From: Xylaria sp. FL1777
Lineage: Eukaryota > Ascomycota > Sordariomycetes > Xylariales > Xylariaceae
Direction of reading: 5' to 3'
NCBI GenBank assembly: GCA_022578965.1
Contig: MU400695.1
Coordinates: forward strand, 1-64,000
DNA length: 64,000 bases
Below are positions 36,269 to 47,020 of the stretch, piece by piece. The notes beneath the pieces are model-generated. The model saw only the letters and a list, made by a program, of their open reading frames with translations, did no database searches and had not been told where the DNA came from. How positions within the stretch are numbered: position 1 is the stretch's first letter; every line of letters starts with the position of its first letter. Position numbers and translations under genes: made by a program.

Positions 36269-37672
36269 TTACTCGTCGACCAGAACAGGTTGTGGTTTCG
36301 GTTTTGGAGTCACAGCCCACCGCCATAGGCTACGAAGGCTACCTTTGATAAAACCCTCAACTTCCTCCTCGGGGACAATGATGGCACGGGCACGGGTCTC
36401 GTCTTCGGGACGGAGATCGAAGCGACGCATGCGCATGCTGATGCGGGGGTCTAAGGCCACGGGGTTTGTCCAGATCTTCTCTGCTGGTGGGGTGGGTGGA
36501 GAGCTTTCCTTCTCGTCCTCGGAGTCTTTCTTGGCCTCTTTCCATACGGATTTTGGCCAGTCTTTCTCTTCCCAAGCTAGCGCTGTCGCTTGTTCGGATT
36601 CGGAGTCTCCGGAGTCACGGTTAGTCTCTTCACGGTATTCGCGTGCCGTCGCGAGACAGACGGCGGCGACCTCGCGGCCAATGTCGTCCGCTAAATGCCG
36701 TCGGTTCAGGAAGTGGCCCAGTCGGATGAAGGTATTGGTGAAGCCGAGTATGTGGGGGAATTGCACGGGGGTCGAAGGAGAGAACTCGGCGGGGATGAGC
36801 ATGGGGATGGGCGAGGTTGGGTAGTCGGCTGTCGTGTTGTAGGGCGGGGGCTGTGGTGGTCGCTCAGGCTTCTTCTCTTCAGGCTTTGATTCTTCGGGCT
36901 TCTCCTTGGTCTCTTCGCCCGCTACTGCTCCCTCCTTTGTTGTCTCCTCTATTATCGACTCGCCGGTGGGAGGCTCTGGCGTCGGCGCGACAGGGGCTGT
37001 CAGAGGTCCCAACCAACCCTCATGCAGCCCTCGCACGTATTCTTTCCATGTATGCCGGCCGATGACGATATCGCCCCTCACACCGCTGTACTCGCGGGTG
37101 CCGTTCCGCCTCCTCACCTCGCTGACGACCTCGTCCTGTGTCTGGGCGCCGGCAGCGGCGGCGGCATCGGGGTCCCGTGCCCTCCGTATGCGCTCGGCGA
37201 CGGCAGCGCGCACATCGCCCTCCTTGCGGCCCTGCACAAACTCCCAGTCCAGGCCCGACGCGGCCAGCACGGGCTTGACGTACTCGGTGAAGTGGTCCTG
37301 GGCGACCCGCAGCCCGTCGGTGGGCGGGCTCTCGAGGAAGATGGTCAGCTTGCGCGGCATCTCGCTCGGCGAGGCGATGGGCTCCTTCGCGAGGTGCGAC
37401 ACGGCCCTCGCCCACCGCGCCGTTGCCCGCTTCTTCTCGCGCTTGTCGTAGATTATGGCGGCCGACAGCGACCCGGCCAGCGTCCAGAAGATCATCCAGT
37501 TTCGTGACGGCAGCTTCTTGGGCAGGTTCGGGAGACCCATCATCCGCAGGGCCGGATTCGACGGCGGCGCTTTGTAGGTAGTTCCTGGGGTGGTGGTGGT
37601 GGTTGTGGTGGTAGTCGCCGTCGCTGTCGCAGTCGCCGTCGCCGAAGCGGGGGGAGGCTTTGAGTCAGCCAT
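36269..37672 (-). CDS. TIM54: Mitochondrial inner-membrane translocase subunit Tim54
   Basis: Component of the TIM22 complex, which inserts carrier proteins into the mitochondrial inner membrane; in yeast Tim54 also affects Yme1 assembly. A single exon encodes 467 residues from MADSKPPP; a second in-frame ATG four codons upstream (37684) is less likely. Residues about 8-30 are an Ala/Thr low-complexity tract from a GGT/GTC repeat in the DNA. The conserved core begins NPALRMMGLPNLPKKLPSRN near residue 40, leads into one membrane segment (WMIFWTLAGSLSAAIIYD) and the family signature KREKKRATARW. The motif PRKLTIFLESPPTDGLRVAQ follows. A Glu/Pro/Lys-rich linker lies in the middle, and the C-terminal intermembrane-space part contains FTNTFIRLGHFLNRRHLADDIG. 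The layout is typical of filamentous-fungal Tim54. Confidence 0.93.
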   Translation of the reverse strand: MADSKPPPASATATATATATTTTTTTTTPGTTYKAPPSNPALRMMGLPNLPKKLPSRNWMIFWTLAGSLSAAIIYDKREKKRATARWARAVSHLAKEPIASPSEMPRKLTIFLESPPTDGLRVAQDHFTEYVKPVLAASGLDWEFVQGRKEGDVRAAVAERIRRARDPDAAAAAGAQTQDEVVSEVRRRNGTREYSGVRGDIVIGRHTWKEYVRGLHEGWLGPLTAPVAPTPEPPTGESIIEETTKEGAVAGEETKEKPEESKPEEKKPERPPQPPPYNTTADYPTSPIPMLIPAEFSPSTPVQFPHILGFTNTFIRLGHFLNRRHLADDIGREVAAVCLATAREYREETNRDSGDSESEQATALAWEEKDWPKSVWKEAKKDSEDEKESSPPTPPAEKIWTNPVALDPRISMRMRRFDLRPEDETRARAIIVPEEEVEGFIKGSLRSLWRWAVTPKPKPQPVLVDE

Positions 37673-38068
37673 GTTGTAGCTCAACGCAAGATATCCTATT
37701 TACTAGATAATAATAATTTATTAACTGAGTATGAATACAGATGAGATGAGATGAGATGAGGACGACGGTGAGGGTGACGGCGCTGGAAGGCGGGTCGCCG
37801 TCACAATCACGATTGCCGTGTGCTGTCGTGTACTGTCGTGTGCTTTGCAAATCAACGAGGAGAATTGAATGGCTCGGCTTCGTTGATTCTTCGTCACTGG
37901 TGGGCTGGAAATGGAAATTTCTGGGATTGGAGTTTCTTATCGCTCAGCAAGGTTACAGGACTAGGGTAGTTATCGATTACTATTATTCACCCAATCCTGA
38001 CGAACGTCGATTACAGACTAATTTACAGTGGACCTTAGGTAACGAGCAATATAAAAAGGTACAGTACA
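37673..38068. promoter_or_regulatory. TIM54 upstream region
   Basis: About 400 bp between the TIM54 start and the fold-back element. It includes a short (GAGAT)n run at about 37741-37760. No gene is seen. Confidence 0.45.
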
Positions 38069-38374
38069 AAGGTTGGGGCCAGAAGTCTGAAATAGCCTAG
38101 ACAATTGAATACAGTGCATTCTACTTACTGCTTACAGTAGAAATTTCCTAATTAGGAAAGACTTTTAATCTTATGCTAGACTGTTAGCGGCCTAATTCTG
38201 GTATATTTTCTACTTAACGGACTGTTTTTAAGCTAAAATAAAACCTGCTAAGCTGCTAGCAGTCTAGCATAAAATTAAAGGTTTTTCTTAATTAGGAAAC
38301 CTTTACTATAAGCAGTAAATAAAATGCACTGTATTTAATTGTCCAGGCTATTTCAGACTTCTGGCCCCAACCTT
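38069..38374. mobile_element. Fold-back MITE-like element with about 120-bp inverted arms
   Basis: A 306-bp element begins AAGGTTGGGGCCAGAAGTCT and ends with the exact reverse complement of that string. The two arms (about 38069-38190 and 38253-38374) pair along their whole length around a spacer of roughly 60 bp. Arm mismatches are overwhelmingly transitions, for example GCATTCTACTTA against GCATTTTATTTA. This fits RIP or deamination after insertion. It has no coding capacity. No target-site duplication is clear: the flanks GTAC and CGTA do not match. It is either a non-autonomous DNA transposon or a solo inverted repeat; the family is unknown. Confidence 0.75.
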
Positions 38375-39594
38375 CGTATTACGAAGTACATTTTCTACCT
38401 TTGAAAATACAGGAAACCTCCGAACATACTACCTACTTCCTCAATGTGAAACTAGTATCGCTTTAAGTGTATTGTATTTTTTTTATTAAGCTACTTACAC
38501 AAGGCCCCTTAAAAGCCAGGCAAGCCGTATCGGCATCTTCTAAACAACCTTAACTTGCTGGAACTAAACTTTCCAATGATTTGATGCTTGCTAGCGATCG
38601 TGCGAAACCTAAGTCCCCCATCCTACTTAGTTCCCTTTGTGAACCCAACCTGCCTCTCTCTTCTTGCTATTTATCACTCATCGCAACGTCCAACCAATTG
38701 AATTCCCCACCATCCATAAGCTTTACTGTGAACCATAGGCCGGACCACCCGCAGACGGGAATTCATAATGAGAATTCGTCTCGAGAAGGGCCAATTGGCC
38801 TCTCGCAGCCGCTTTCTACTTTCTACTTTCTTCGTCCCAACTTCCCAATCGTGGAACCTTGTCGTCGTAATCACCATCTCGCAAGGCTTCTTTGATGGCG
38901 GAGACGGCTGGGGAAAAGGCTGAAGCAATGACGTCGGATCCAAGTAGAGCAAGCACCCGGATGGTCAAGAGCGCCGAGGGGCGGCCTTTTCAGATACCGG
39001 AATGGGTTGCTTAGTACCGGCTGCCATCAAGGTTCGCACACTCGACGGTCACACAGTCATACACACATATAGAAATACACTACTAAGCTCATTCGTTCAG
39101 CTCGGCCAGGCTATCTTCAGTCCTCTTCTCACACAGCTACACTATTTTACATGGCTTATTTCACTCTCGAAGAGCGTTGCAGTAGAATCTATGCTGATTA
39201 CACCCTGACTTCTTAACACAACCACGGCCTACTATTACCCTGGCCTCGTCGTCCCCGTTGGACTTGTAACCTTCCTTCACACGGTCGACCCTTGTATATC
39301 GCATACGCACCTTCAACTAATCTCTCGAGTCTAAATCCATACACCTAGGACCTTTGAGCGAGTGGCTGTGACGCCTTGCTAGTGGGAGACTTCAAAGACT
39401 CCGCATTGAGTGTCGCTTAGAAACATTGTTTATCAGAAAAAATTGTACCACCCGTGGTTAGTATAGGCCCAGAATTTCCCAACGTCCTCGAGGTGATAAC
39501 ATTTACCAACGTAATCTTTTTATAGACGACTGGCAAAACAACGGACCTAGAAGTTATCACCATTTCTTGGATACGAGACAGAAGTACTGTCAAG
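38375..39594. other. Intergenic between MITE and F-box-like gene
   Basis: About 1.2 kb. Small frames such as that at 38581-38895 lack any recognisable motif or codon bias. No gene is supported. Confidence 0.5.
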
Positions 39595-40680
39595 ATGGGG
39601 TCCCGAGGCCGAGTCATCCAGGCGGTACCAAACGAAATTGTGTTGCTTATTGCTGGGTATATGGATATCACAACACTCAGTTGTTTCATGGCGACAAGCA
39701 AGGTATTAGCAAGACTTCCTTCCACAGATCACCCCTGATGCCCCGCTGGATATCAATCAACGATGAACACAATCCTGACTTGGAAGCAGGGAATAAATGT
39801 GTTCGTAAAGTACCATGAGCGCTCCATCTCCAAGAAACGCGCGGCCACGTTTACGCTACCTCCCCTAGGAGCCATTCTTTCTTCATGTTCTGACGAACGT
39901 CATGTGATACCAAAGAATTCATTTGCGATGCTCCTTGAACTCGAACGCCGCGATATCAGAATCGACCGCATGATAAAAGAGCGTCCTAAGAAATTCTGCA
40001 TCCCTTCACCTCCCTGGCTCCCTTCCTTAACGCCACTTGGGCAAATTCGCTTGGTGCCCATAATAAAGCGAGCTCTACATCAATGCGACCGCATTGCAGA
40101 CATCGCAGCAAATGAATGGCCAATCCCGCCGGGTTATTATCGCAACATACCAGACGGGGTGTATGAATTGCCAGAGGCTTTAATACCCCCAACCACTCAG
40201 CTGAGCAAGTTCAACCCCTTGACCAACCCAAGGGCTAGACCAAAACAGATAGAGTACATACAATCACTATCGCTTGAAGACGTTACGGGACTCATGCTGT
40301 TACTCAATATGCTCGGACATGGGATAATGTCTCATTGTACCTCCGCTACTCACTTCGAACGCATGGTCGTTATGGAGGAGTGTATTTTGCGTCATGGAAC
40401 ATGGTTCTTGTGGGCACGCCTTTCCAGGAAACCAAGCTTGCTAGAATTAGCTATCTATATAATGTCAGGCGGAAGGGCTGAAGCGAGCTACTGGGAGTCT
40501 GGGGATATTACAGACCTAGCTGGGCTCAAGATGACATTGTTAGGCCAGTTCAAGAAACTTCTCGGTGGGGAGACTCATAATGAGTTTGCTGAAAGGATAC
40601 CAGGCGCGTTCAAAACACTCCTGCGTGGTGATGATAAGGGAGGTAAATTGTGGGTTCATGATTTTGATTACGATGACTAA
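39595..40680 (+). CDS. F-box-like protein, uncharacterised
   Basis: Probable substrate adaptor of an SCF ubiquitin ligase, inferred from the N-terminal motif only. Exon 1 (39595-39702) encodes 36 residues with an F-box-like helix pair, IQAVPNEIVLLIAGYMDITTL. Read straight on, this frame meets a stop near 39737. A GTATTA donor at 39703, a CTGAC branch-like site near 39775 and a GCAG acceptor ending at 39789 join it in phase 0 to a 296-codon exon, giving 332 residues. The second part has no repeat or domain I recognise; it contains LPPLGAILSSCS, PPWLPSLTPLGQIRLV and an acidic C-terminal end (HDFDYDD). Pezizomycotina often carry large families of such F-box proteins. The intron is inferred; the coding nature of exon 2 is good. 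Confidence 0.7.
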
Positions 40681-41759
40681 AAGTAGATTCATGGTGATAT
40701 GAGGGGCTATATGTATATGCTAGGACAGCGACGGACCTTTGCTTTTTATTTTTCCTTTCCTAAACAGGGACAGCGTGGTACCAATAAAATAGGTAGATAC
40801 ATCTTATTTAGGTCTTGCTTCGTGGCCATTCTATAAGATGAGGAATATTACTTCCAGCTTAATATTCTCCATTCTCTTCTCTCTACTGTATCATATAGGT
40901 TTTTACCTATACTGACAGTTGTAAAGCAGTTCAAAGTAGATGATCTAGAGGTGAACGTCGCTGAGTTGCATCCTACTCTTGAGGTTCATGCTTACGTAGG
41001 TACCTTATATACCTCCCTAGTTACAAAGCCTGATTACTACCATCGTGATCCACCTACAGGACATTTATACCAGCCTTTATAGATACATTAGTATTTGCTA
41101 ATAATTAAAGCATAACATCATGGCTATCTTCATAACAAAATATTGTGTGAACCCTATATCTACCCTAATTACAGGACTCACAAAAAGAAGTTCGGATCGT
41201 CTACCTCGTACTACTTAGTGCCTATTTTTATCTAGAGAAATAGCCCTTAGTCGCACAGACAGCCTTTAAGAGACGACTTTTGATAAGAAATCATCTCAGA
41301 CCAAGATGATATCGACCGTGTCTTTCATCGCAAGAGCCGAGTTTCTCGATCCCTATAAATCCTAGGATTAAGACAAGCCCGATGACCTTGTAACTCCTGG
41401 CTCGCTCTAGTACCTTGGCCTCCCGCTCTCTTTTCGGTCTTTGACTGCTCCTCAACACCATAAAACCCCATTAATCATGCAACCCCGTCTATGAGAGCAG
41501 TCTTCTGTCCCTACCATGCTCATACTAGTCTAGATACATCCTATCCTTCGCCTATGAAGAGCAGTTCTGCGGGTCTGAAATAGATGGAAGAGAAAGAAAA
41601 GGGAAATAGCTCCGCATACGACTCTGGGGATTCCTCACCTCAATTGCCTTGCTATCGGGAGTAGTCCAGGAATTAATCCCTATATGCTCACCAATTTAAT
41701 TAGCCTCATCCGTAGTCACCCCTTACTGCCTAAAATGGCCCCTGTAACCGCGCTTACAC

Positions 41760-41799
<40 letters not shown>

Positions 41800-43666
41800 T
41801 TATAGGCGATCGTTGTGCAAAGCTCACAGATAGCGCCAAATGACCATTCTCAACTGTTCTACTGTCAGAAAAGCTGAGTCCACTTCTCGATCTACGTCTT
41901 GGTCATCTACCCCTTAGGGTTCTTAGACGATAGTAGGATAGCTGGGTGTTTTGTCTATTCGTATCAGGTATAGATAATGATATATGTACCCGTGATAAAT
42001 TCCACGTTAAGGTAAAAGCAATGTACGTCAAAGCTATACTGAGGATCAATTCATATCTCTATGAGAACTTCTAGACTTTTTCTCGTACTTTCCCCCTTTA
42101 CAACACATCTAAGTACAAAGGGAAAAAATAGATCATCGTATGTATCTAGTAATCGCCATGCCACCCTTCCTACTCAAAGATCCGTACGTAATTTCAGCCA
42201 GCATTTCCTCCATACCTGGAAAGACAGACCTGTCTTGAAACGGCAGAATTACCAGATGAGCTAACGCATAGTAATAGCAACTTGACAACATATCCTTCTT
42301 TGCTCTTTGTTCCTCACAACATCAGCGATATATGATAAAGTGGCCGGCAAAGTTCTGAATACACTCTAATCGGCGATCAGAATTAAAGGCCATTCACGAG
42401 AAGTGGAAAGGGTGAAAGTAGGACCAGGCTCACCAGGAACAGTTCAGCGTATCCTAGTAAGGGCAGCGCGTGTTGCGGCACCTTAGATTTTCGTCCGCCA
42501 ACCAACCACAGTAGTTACATCGTGGGTAGGTCAATGGCTTCCCGTACAGGACGTTGTCAGTGGTTTTCGAGGAGATACACATTGTTGATTGGTTTGAAAT
42601 ATTGGCACTAAGGGAACTTGGTAATGCCAGAAAGGTAGAGAATATGAATATAATTGGCTGATCAGCTCTAGCTGTGTTGAGGTGAAGTGTTGTTCGTCTT
42701 GCTTAGATGACATGGGAAATCTGCCTTTCTTATACTCATGATGGGAACTAGACTACGTATCTGGCTCGTTCCTTGACAGGGTGGTAAATCCTGTTGATTT
42801 CAATGACAGAGACCAACACTACATTATCACTACTCGCGCTGCCTCCCCATCAATGCGGAAGTATGAGTTTGTTCATTATTGGTTAGGCGTCTTCCGAAGT
42901 GTCAGGCATAGTTACAGATGCCCCTCCTTTGCAGAGTGGAATATCCAGCTGGCCTTGACAATAGGACATAAATGTGGATAGTGTAACATTATCTAGATAT
43001 AAACAACATAAAATTCTAACAGGTACATAGGGAGTAGAATAGCTGTAATGCAAATGTCTCGAGAGACCAAATATGTATAACTATAAGGTTTCATCAAAGC
43101 AGTGTAAGTCAGGCATAGAACTAATCTACTAGTTTAGAAACTAGAAATATTCCAATTAATGCCCTAATTTTTTTTAATAAAAATAAACGAGTACAGTTAA
43201 ACAAAGTGTTTTTAGATTGCACTTGTGTTTTCCTGTAACATGAAGAGCCAGCCTTGCACGAAGACCATTATATGGGAGATCATTCCTAGCCCATACGCAG
43301 TATGTCACGGCCCCCAATCGGCTGTGCAATCCCAAACCAACATGGCGAAACTTCGCTTGATGTACCAAGTGGTGGCCGGGAGGTGGTCTCTGAAGAGGCT
43401 GTACAGGTTAAGTAATAAAAAGTAAAAGCTATGCCCCACCGTTTTCCGTGTTGGTTTGACTGTATCACTGCCCCGCATACATACTGTAGGCGCTACAACA
43501 CCCGCCGTTAGGCACATCATCGGAAGACTTCCCTGGAACAAGGCAACTGGGCAACCAGGACTAATTTAAAAAAAAAGAAAGAAAAGAAGTTAAAAGAGGC
43601 GTTAGTTTACTTCTTTATTGAACAGACACTGTATCTCGCATCTGACTGCTTGATTTCTATGGCAAG
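40681..43666. other. Intergenic, about 3 kb
   Basis: No convincing gene. A (GA)n microsatellite lies at about 41765-41797 and an ACTGCGTA octamer (reverse strand) at 43294. The last 300 bp should contain the promoter of the kinase-like gene. Confidence 0.55.
41765..41797. repeat. (GA)n microsatellite
   Basis: About 16 GA units in non-coding DNA. Confidence 0.9.
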
Positions 43667-44905
43667 ATGGAAAAGCCGAGCGATCACTGGCAGGGTTTTG
43701 CCGACCTGAGTTCAGATTCGGACAAATACAAGCGAATTCACCTCCTTTTCTCTTCGGCAAACTTCAAATATCTGGAGACATGCGGTATAGAGTCGCGGAG
43801 GAGGCATCAACCGGACTTGCCTCCCCATGTTACGTGCAGTGTTAATTTGACGCATTTTACTTCTGGGTTTAATAATGTGATCCTGGAACTTGGATTTTCG
43901 GACAACGTATACTGGATCGCTCGGGTCCCGCATCAAACCCTCGACAACGGCGACAGAACCTCAATGCTCAGCGAGATTGCGACAATGAAGATAATAAAAG
44001 AGCATACCACTGTCCCGATCCCTCAGGTTTTCGACTTTGAGACATCCGCAGACCAACCCTTTGGCTACCCGTACGTTTTCATGGAGTACCTAGGGGGCCG
44101 CAGCCTTCCGAATGGGCTTGCGACAACTATACCTCACCAGCACCATGCCAGAGTGGCCAAGCAGTTAGCCAATGTCTTCGCCGAACTCCAGAATCTGACA
44201 TTCAGTCGCATTGGGCGCCTTTGGTGTGGAGAAAAGGTTGATCAGCCTGTCGAGGTTATCTCCATGGCTTGGCACTCTTCGCCTGGTCCCCTGGAGACTT
44301 CGTTCGAATATTTTTACAACCAGAGACAGAGTGAAAATCGGGAAATAATCGCCATGCATCCAAATAACCCAGACTGGCTGACAGCATGCTGGGTGCTGAA
44401 AACGGCTCTGGCCCACCTCATCATTGAGGATAGAGTCCGAGGCCCCTTTCCCCTGTGTCATCTCGATCTTCACTTCGGCAATATGCTTTTTGACGACGAG
44501 TACAATCTGACGGGAATTATTGATTGGAGCAGTGCCCAGGCCGCCCCTCTCGAGCAGCTCTCAGTCTGTCCAGAATTTGTTACTTTCCCAGGATTATCAG
44601 ACGAGGAGAATCGACCCATCGTCGAGCTGAAGAATCTCGTTATAGGGTCTTTAAAGGAGATAGAGAGAGATCGGGAAAAGCGGCCACCCCGGGATAACCT
44701 GGAAATGGACATGGCACGGAACCCGAACCCTACGCTCCTTTCCACCTACATGGCTTCTAAGAGTGCGGAGATCACCCACCGTCAGTACATGGCTTCACCA
44801 GGAGGAAGTCTTTTCGCTGGCAAGATGGTTGCCGAGCTTATATACGGTAAGAGTGTTACTTGGGAACAGCTGAAGGATGTATATGGCACTGTGCCGCTTT
44901 TCTAG
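43667..44905 (+). CDS. Aminoglycoside phosphotransferase (APH)-like kinase
   Basis: A 412-residue single-exon protein with the protein-kinase-like fold of the APH/choline kinase superfamily. Fungal members are abundant, and most have unknown small-molecule or protein substrates; drug resistance should not be assumed. The N-lobe includes TSGFNNVILELGFSDNVYWIARVPH (beta strands and the position of the ATP-binding lysine, here in the IARV segment as Arg). It also has SEIATMKIIKEHTTVPIPQVF, with the Glu of helix C, and the hinge FMEYLGGRSL. The catalytic loop HLDLHFGNMLF lies near residues 265-275, with the Brenner-type HxDxxxxN. The metal-binding GIIDWSSA is near 282-289. All C-lobe residues look intact, so an active enzyme is plausible. 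The gene stands alone between two gene-poor stretches with no biosynthetic neighbours. Family is confident, substrate unknown. Confidence 0.88.
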   Translation: MEKPSDHWQGFADLSSDSDKYKRIHLLFSSANFKYLETCGIESRRRHQPDLPPHVTCSVNLTHFTSGFNNVILELGFSDNVYWIARVPHQTLDNGDRTSMLSEIATMKIIKEHTTVPIPQVFDFETSADQPFGYPYVFMEYLGGRSLPNGLATTIPHQHHARVAKQLANVFAELQNLTFSRIGRLWCGEKVDQPVEVISMAWHSSPGPLETSFEYFYNQRQSENREIIAMHPNNPDWLTACWVLKTALAHLIIEDRVRGPFPLCHLDLHFGNMLFDDEYNLTGIIDWSSAQAAPLEQLSVCPEFVTFPGLSDEENRPIVELKNLVIGSLKEIERDREKRPPRDNLEMDMARNPNPTLLSTYMASKSAEITHRQYMASPGGSLFAGKMVAELIYGKSVTWEQLKDVYGTVPLF

Positions 44906-46112
44906 ACGATTTTTAAATATGCCATGACTATATCGGGAGGCCCTAATAGTACTATCTCTACACTACTTAAGTAGGGTGACTTATCAGTTGGGGCTTTGGG
45001 GTCTTTTGTCCGGCATATCTCAGCCTGGGGACATAGATGCAGGCGTTTCCCTTTTTTTGCATCGAAGTGAAATGGAGATGAAGAAACTTCGAGTTGTATA
45101 GCCTTATCGTCGGAGGTTTTCTGCATTACGAAGTAATGGAATGGAAAACCCAACGTTAGAATAAGTAGAAAGAAGTAGAACGATAGAATAGAAGAACCAA
45201 AGAGGTTAGTTCATCGAAGAAGAAAAAAAGGATAATTCCGTACTCCGTACCTTGTACCTTGCAGTTGGCAGTAAGTACCTACCTAAGATAAGAGCTCTTT
45301 TCTGGCCACAGGCCTAGAATAGCCACGTGTGCCCCATTAGGCATTAGGTGGGTACTCACTCTAGGTGGCCGATCTGGCTAGATGGTTGGTGGCTCTAGAT
45401 GGGCACTTAATCTGTACCTGTATCGGCAACGCCCTTGTCTCGAGCTATCTCGAGCCCATCGTCACTTCTCCATCAGATCATCCTTTGACGCCTTTCTTTC
45501 GTCTCTTGACGCACGTGTAGACCACTTGAGTTTAAGGAGGTACCTACATACCTAGATACTCAAGTTGCTTAAGTACTCGAGGTACTCACCATTCTCGAAT
45601 GAGACCACGGTCAATACTTACTTTCCATCCGAAATCTAATCTGAACGTCAATGCCTGTTCAGTTTACCCGCATTTGCTGGGGATCCCGCTCCATCTAAAC
45701 CAAACCCGTTTCAACCACCTTGCACACAGCACACAGCACACAGCACACAGCACACAGCACACGTTGGCCCTTACATTGCGCATCACACATCGCATATCAT
45801 CGCACATCATCGCACATCATCGCACATAACCACACGTAAAAGAGACTTGTGCCAGTGATAGCCAAGGCTCGGACCTACTCGACCGGTGGAATTCAGCGAT
45901 TCGTTGCGCAGCGCCATTCACAGCACCACGGCTGCAATCCCGCGACCCTCATCATTCGTCTCTGCAAGAAAATGCCCGTTGCCCCCCTTCGAAGGTCGAT
46001 TCGATAGGTCGATTTCTCCCGAAATCTACGAGCCGACAAGCTCCATCCGCCTTCTAACGGGCGAGGAGAGAAACCGCCGCCAGAGGGCTGTTCACCCAAC
46101 GTCCTACATAAG
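44906..46112. promoter_or_regulatory. Intergenic and glutaredoxin promoter with tandem CA repeats
   Basis: About 1.2 kb. Five CACACAG units (about 45723-45757) are followed by tandem ATCGCACATC units (about 45788-45828), some 300 bp upstream of the glutaredoxin ATG. No separate gene is evident; frames through the repeats are artefacts. Confidence 0.5.
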
Positions 46113-47020
46113 ATGCCTTCTCCAAGACGAGTGCGCTTCCTTATGGTGACGGTTCTTGCCATCGTTGTCACCATATTGTTCTTCACATCTAAGATGCGAC
46201 AGTCGGCGCCTCGCGATCCCCGGACAATAAATAGCTTCTTTGGCAAGACAGTGAACGGGTTAGACCAGCGGCATGGAGGAGGAAGAGGAGGAGGAGGACA
46301 CGTTGTTATGAGCGGGAAGGGACTGTCTAGTGACGAGAGCCTCAAAGATCACGACGGGGATGGCAGTGTTGATGAAGACGATGAGAAGTTGGCCCAAGAG
46401 ATGGCCGATCGACTACGCGCTGCCGAACAACAAGCTAAGGAGCAGGCAAATGCAAAATCTCCCCTCAAGCCTGATGCCCCAAGCGACGTTGTGGGCGTGG
46501 GCAGTTCCGCTGGCGGCCAGAAGAAGGGCAAGTATAGAATCTCTAAGCATGACACCGAGGATGAGAAAGATGAGGAGGGCGATGAAAATTCCGAGGCAGA
46601 AGTTGCTCTCTACGAGATTCTGGAAAAATCGCCAGGTATGTACACCACCAGTGCAGTGCACACGCGTAACCTCCTTCATCTGACTATCACCTAGTTGTTA
46701 TTTTCTCCAAGACGTACTGCCCTTATTCGAAGAAAACAAAGGGTATCCTGCTCGAGAAATACATTATAGAGCCTACGCCCTACGTCGTGGAGCTTAACGA
46801 ACACCCGCTTGGGTCTAAAATACAGACCCTTCTGGCTGAAAAGACTGGCAGGAAGACAGTCCCCAACATCATGATCCAAGGGAAGAGTGTCGGTGGTAAT
46901 GACGAAATTTCTAAACTCGACTTGAGGAAGACACTAATCGACAAGTTCAAGTCTATGGGCGGCAAGAAGATTTCTATGAAGGAAAGATTCACCGGTAATG
47001 CTAAGGACAAGGCATCTTGA
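46113..47020 (+). CDS. Membrane-anchored glutaredoxin (Grx6/Grx7-like)
   Basis: Glutathione-dependent thiol oxidoreductase predicted to face the ER/Golgi lumen, like yeast Grx6 and Grx7. Exons 46113-46635 and 46695-47020 encode 282 residues; the 59-bp intron splits the domain entry in phase 1. Residues about 6-24 (VRFLMVTVLAIVVTILFF) form a signal anchor after a basic N-terminus. Then comes a linker of about 150 residues rich in Gly, Asp, Glu and Lys, with a likely coiled-coil part (KLAQEMADRLRAAEQQAKEQ). The glutaredoxin domain begins VVIFSKTYCPYSKKT. The active site is CPYS at residues 183-186, with a single active-site cysteine followed by Ser. TVPNIMIQGKSVGGNDEI carries the cis-proline and the glutathione-binding GG. 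The long acidic linker is longer than in the yeast proteins. Confidence 0.92.

Noticed and set aside
36345..37507. Plus-strand frames of 159-181 codons opposite TIM54
   Set aside because: Shadows of the conserved TIM54 frame; their sequence is low-complexity.
43667..44905. Antibiotic-resistance gene acquired from bacteria
   Set aside because: APH-like kinases are abundant native fungal families; base composition and sequence here look fungal, and nothing supports recent transfer.
45599..45829. Coding frame through the CACACAG repeats
   Set aside because: The protein would be a His/Ser/Thr/Gln repeat; the position fits a promoter or leader.
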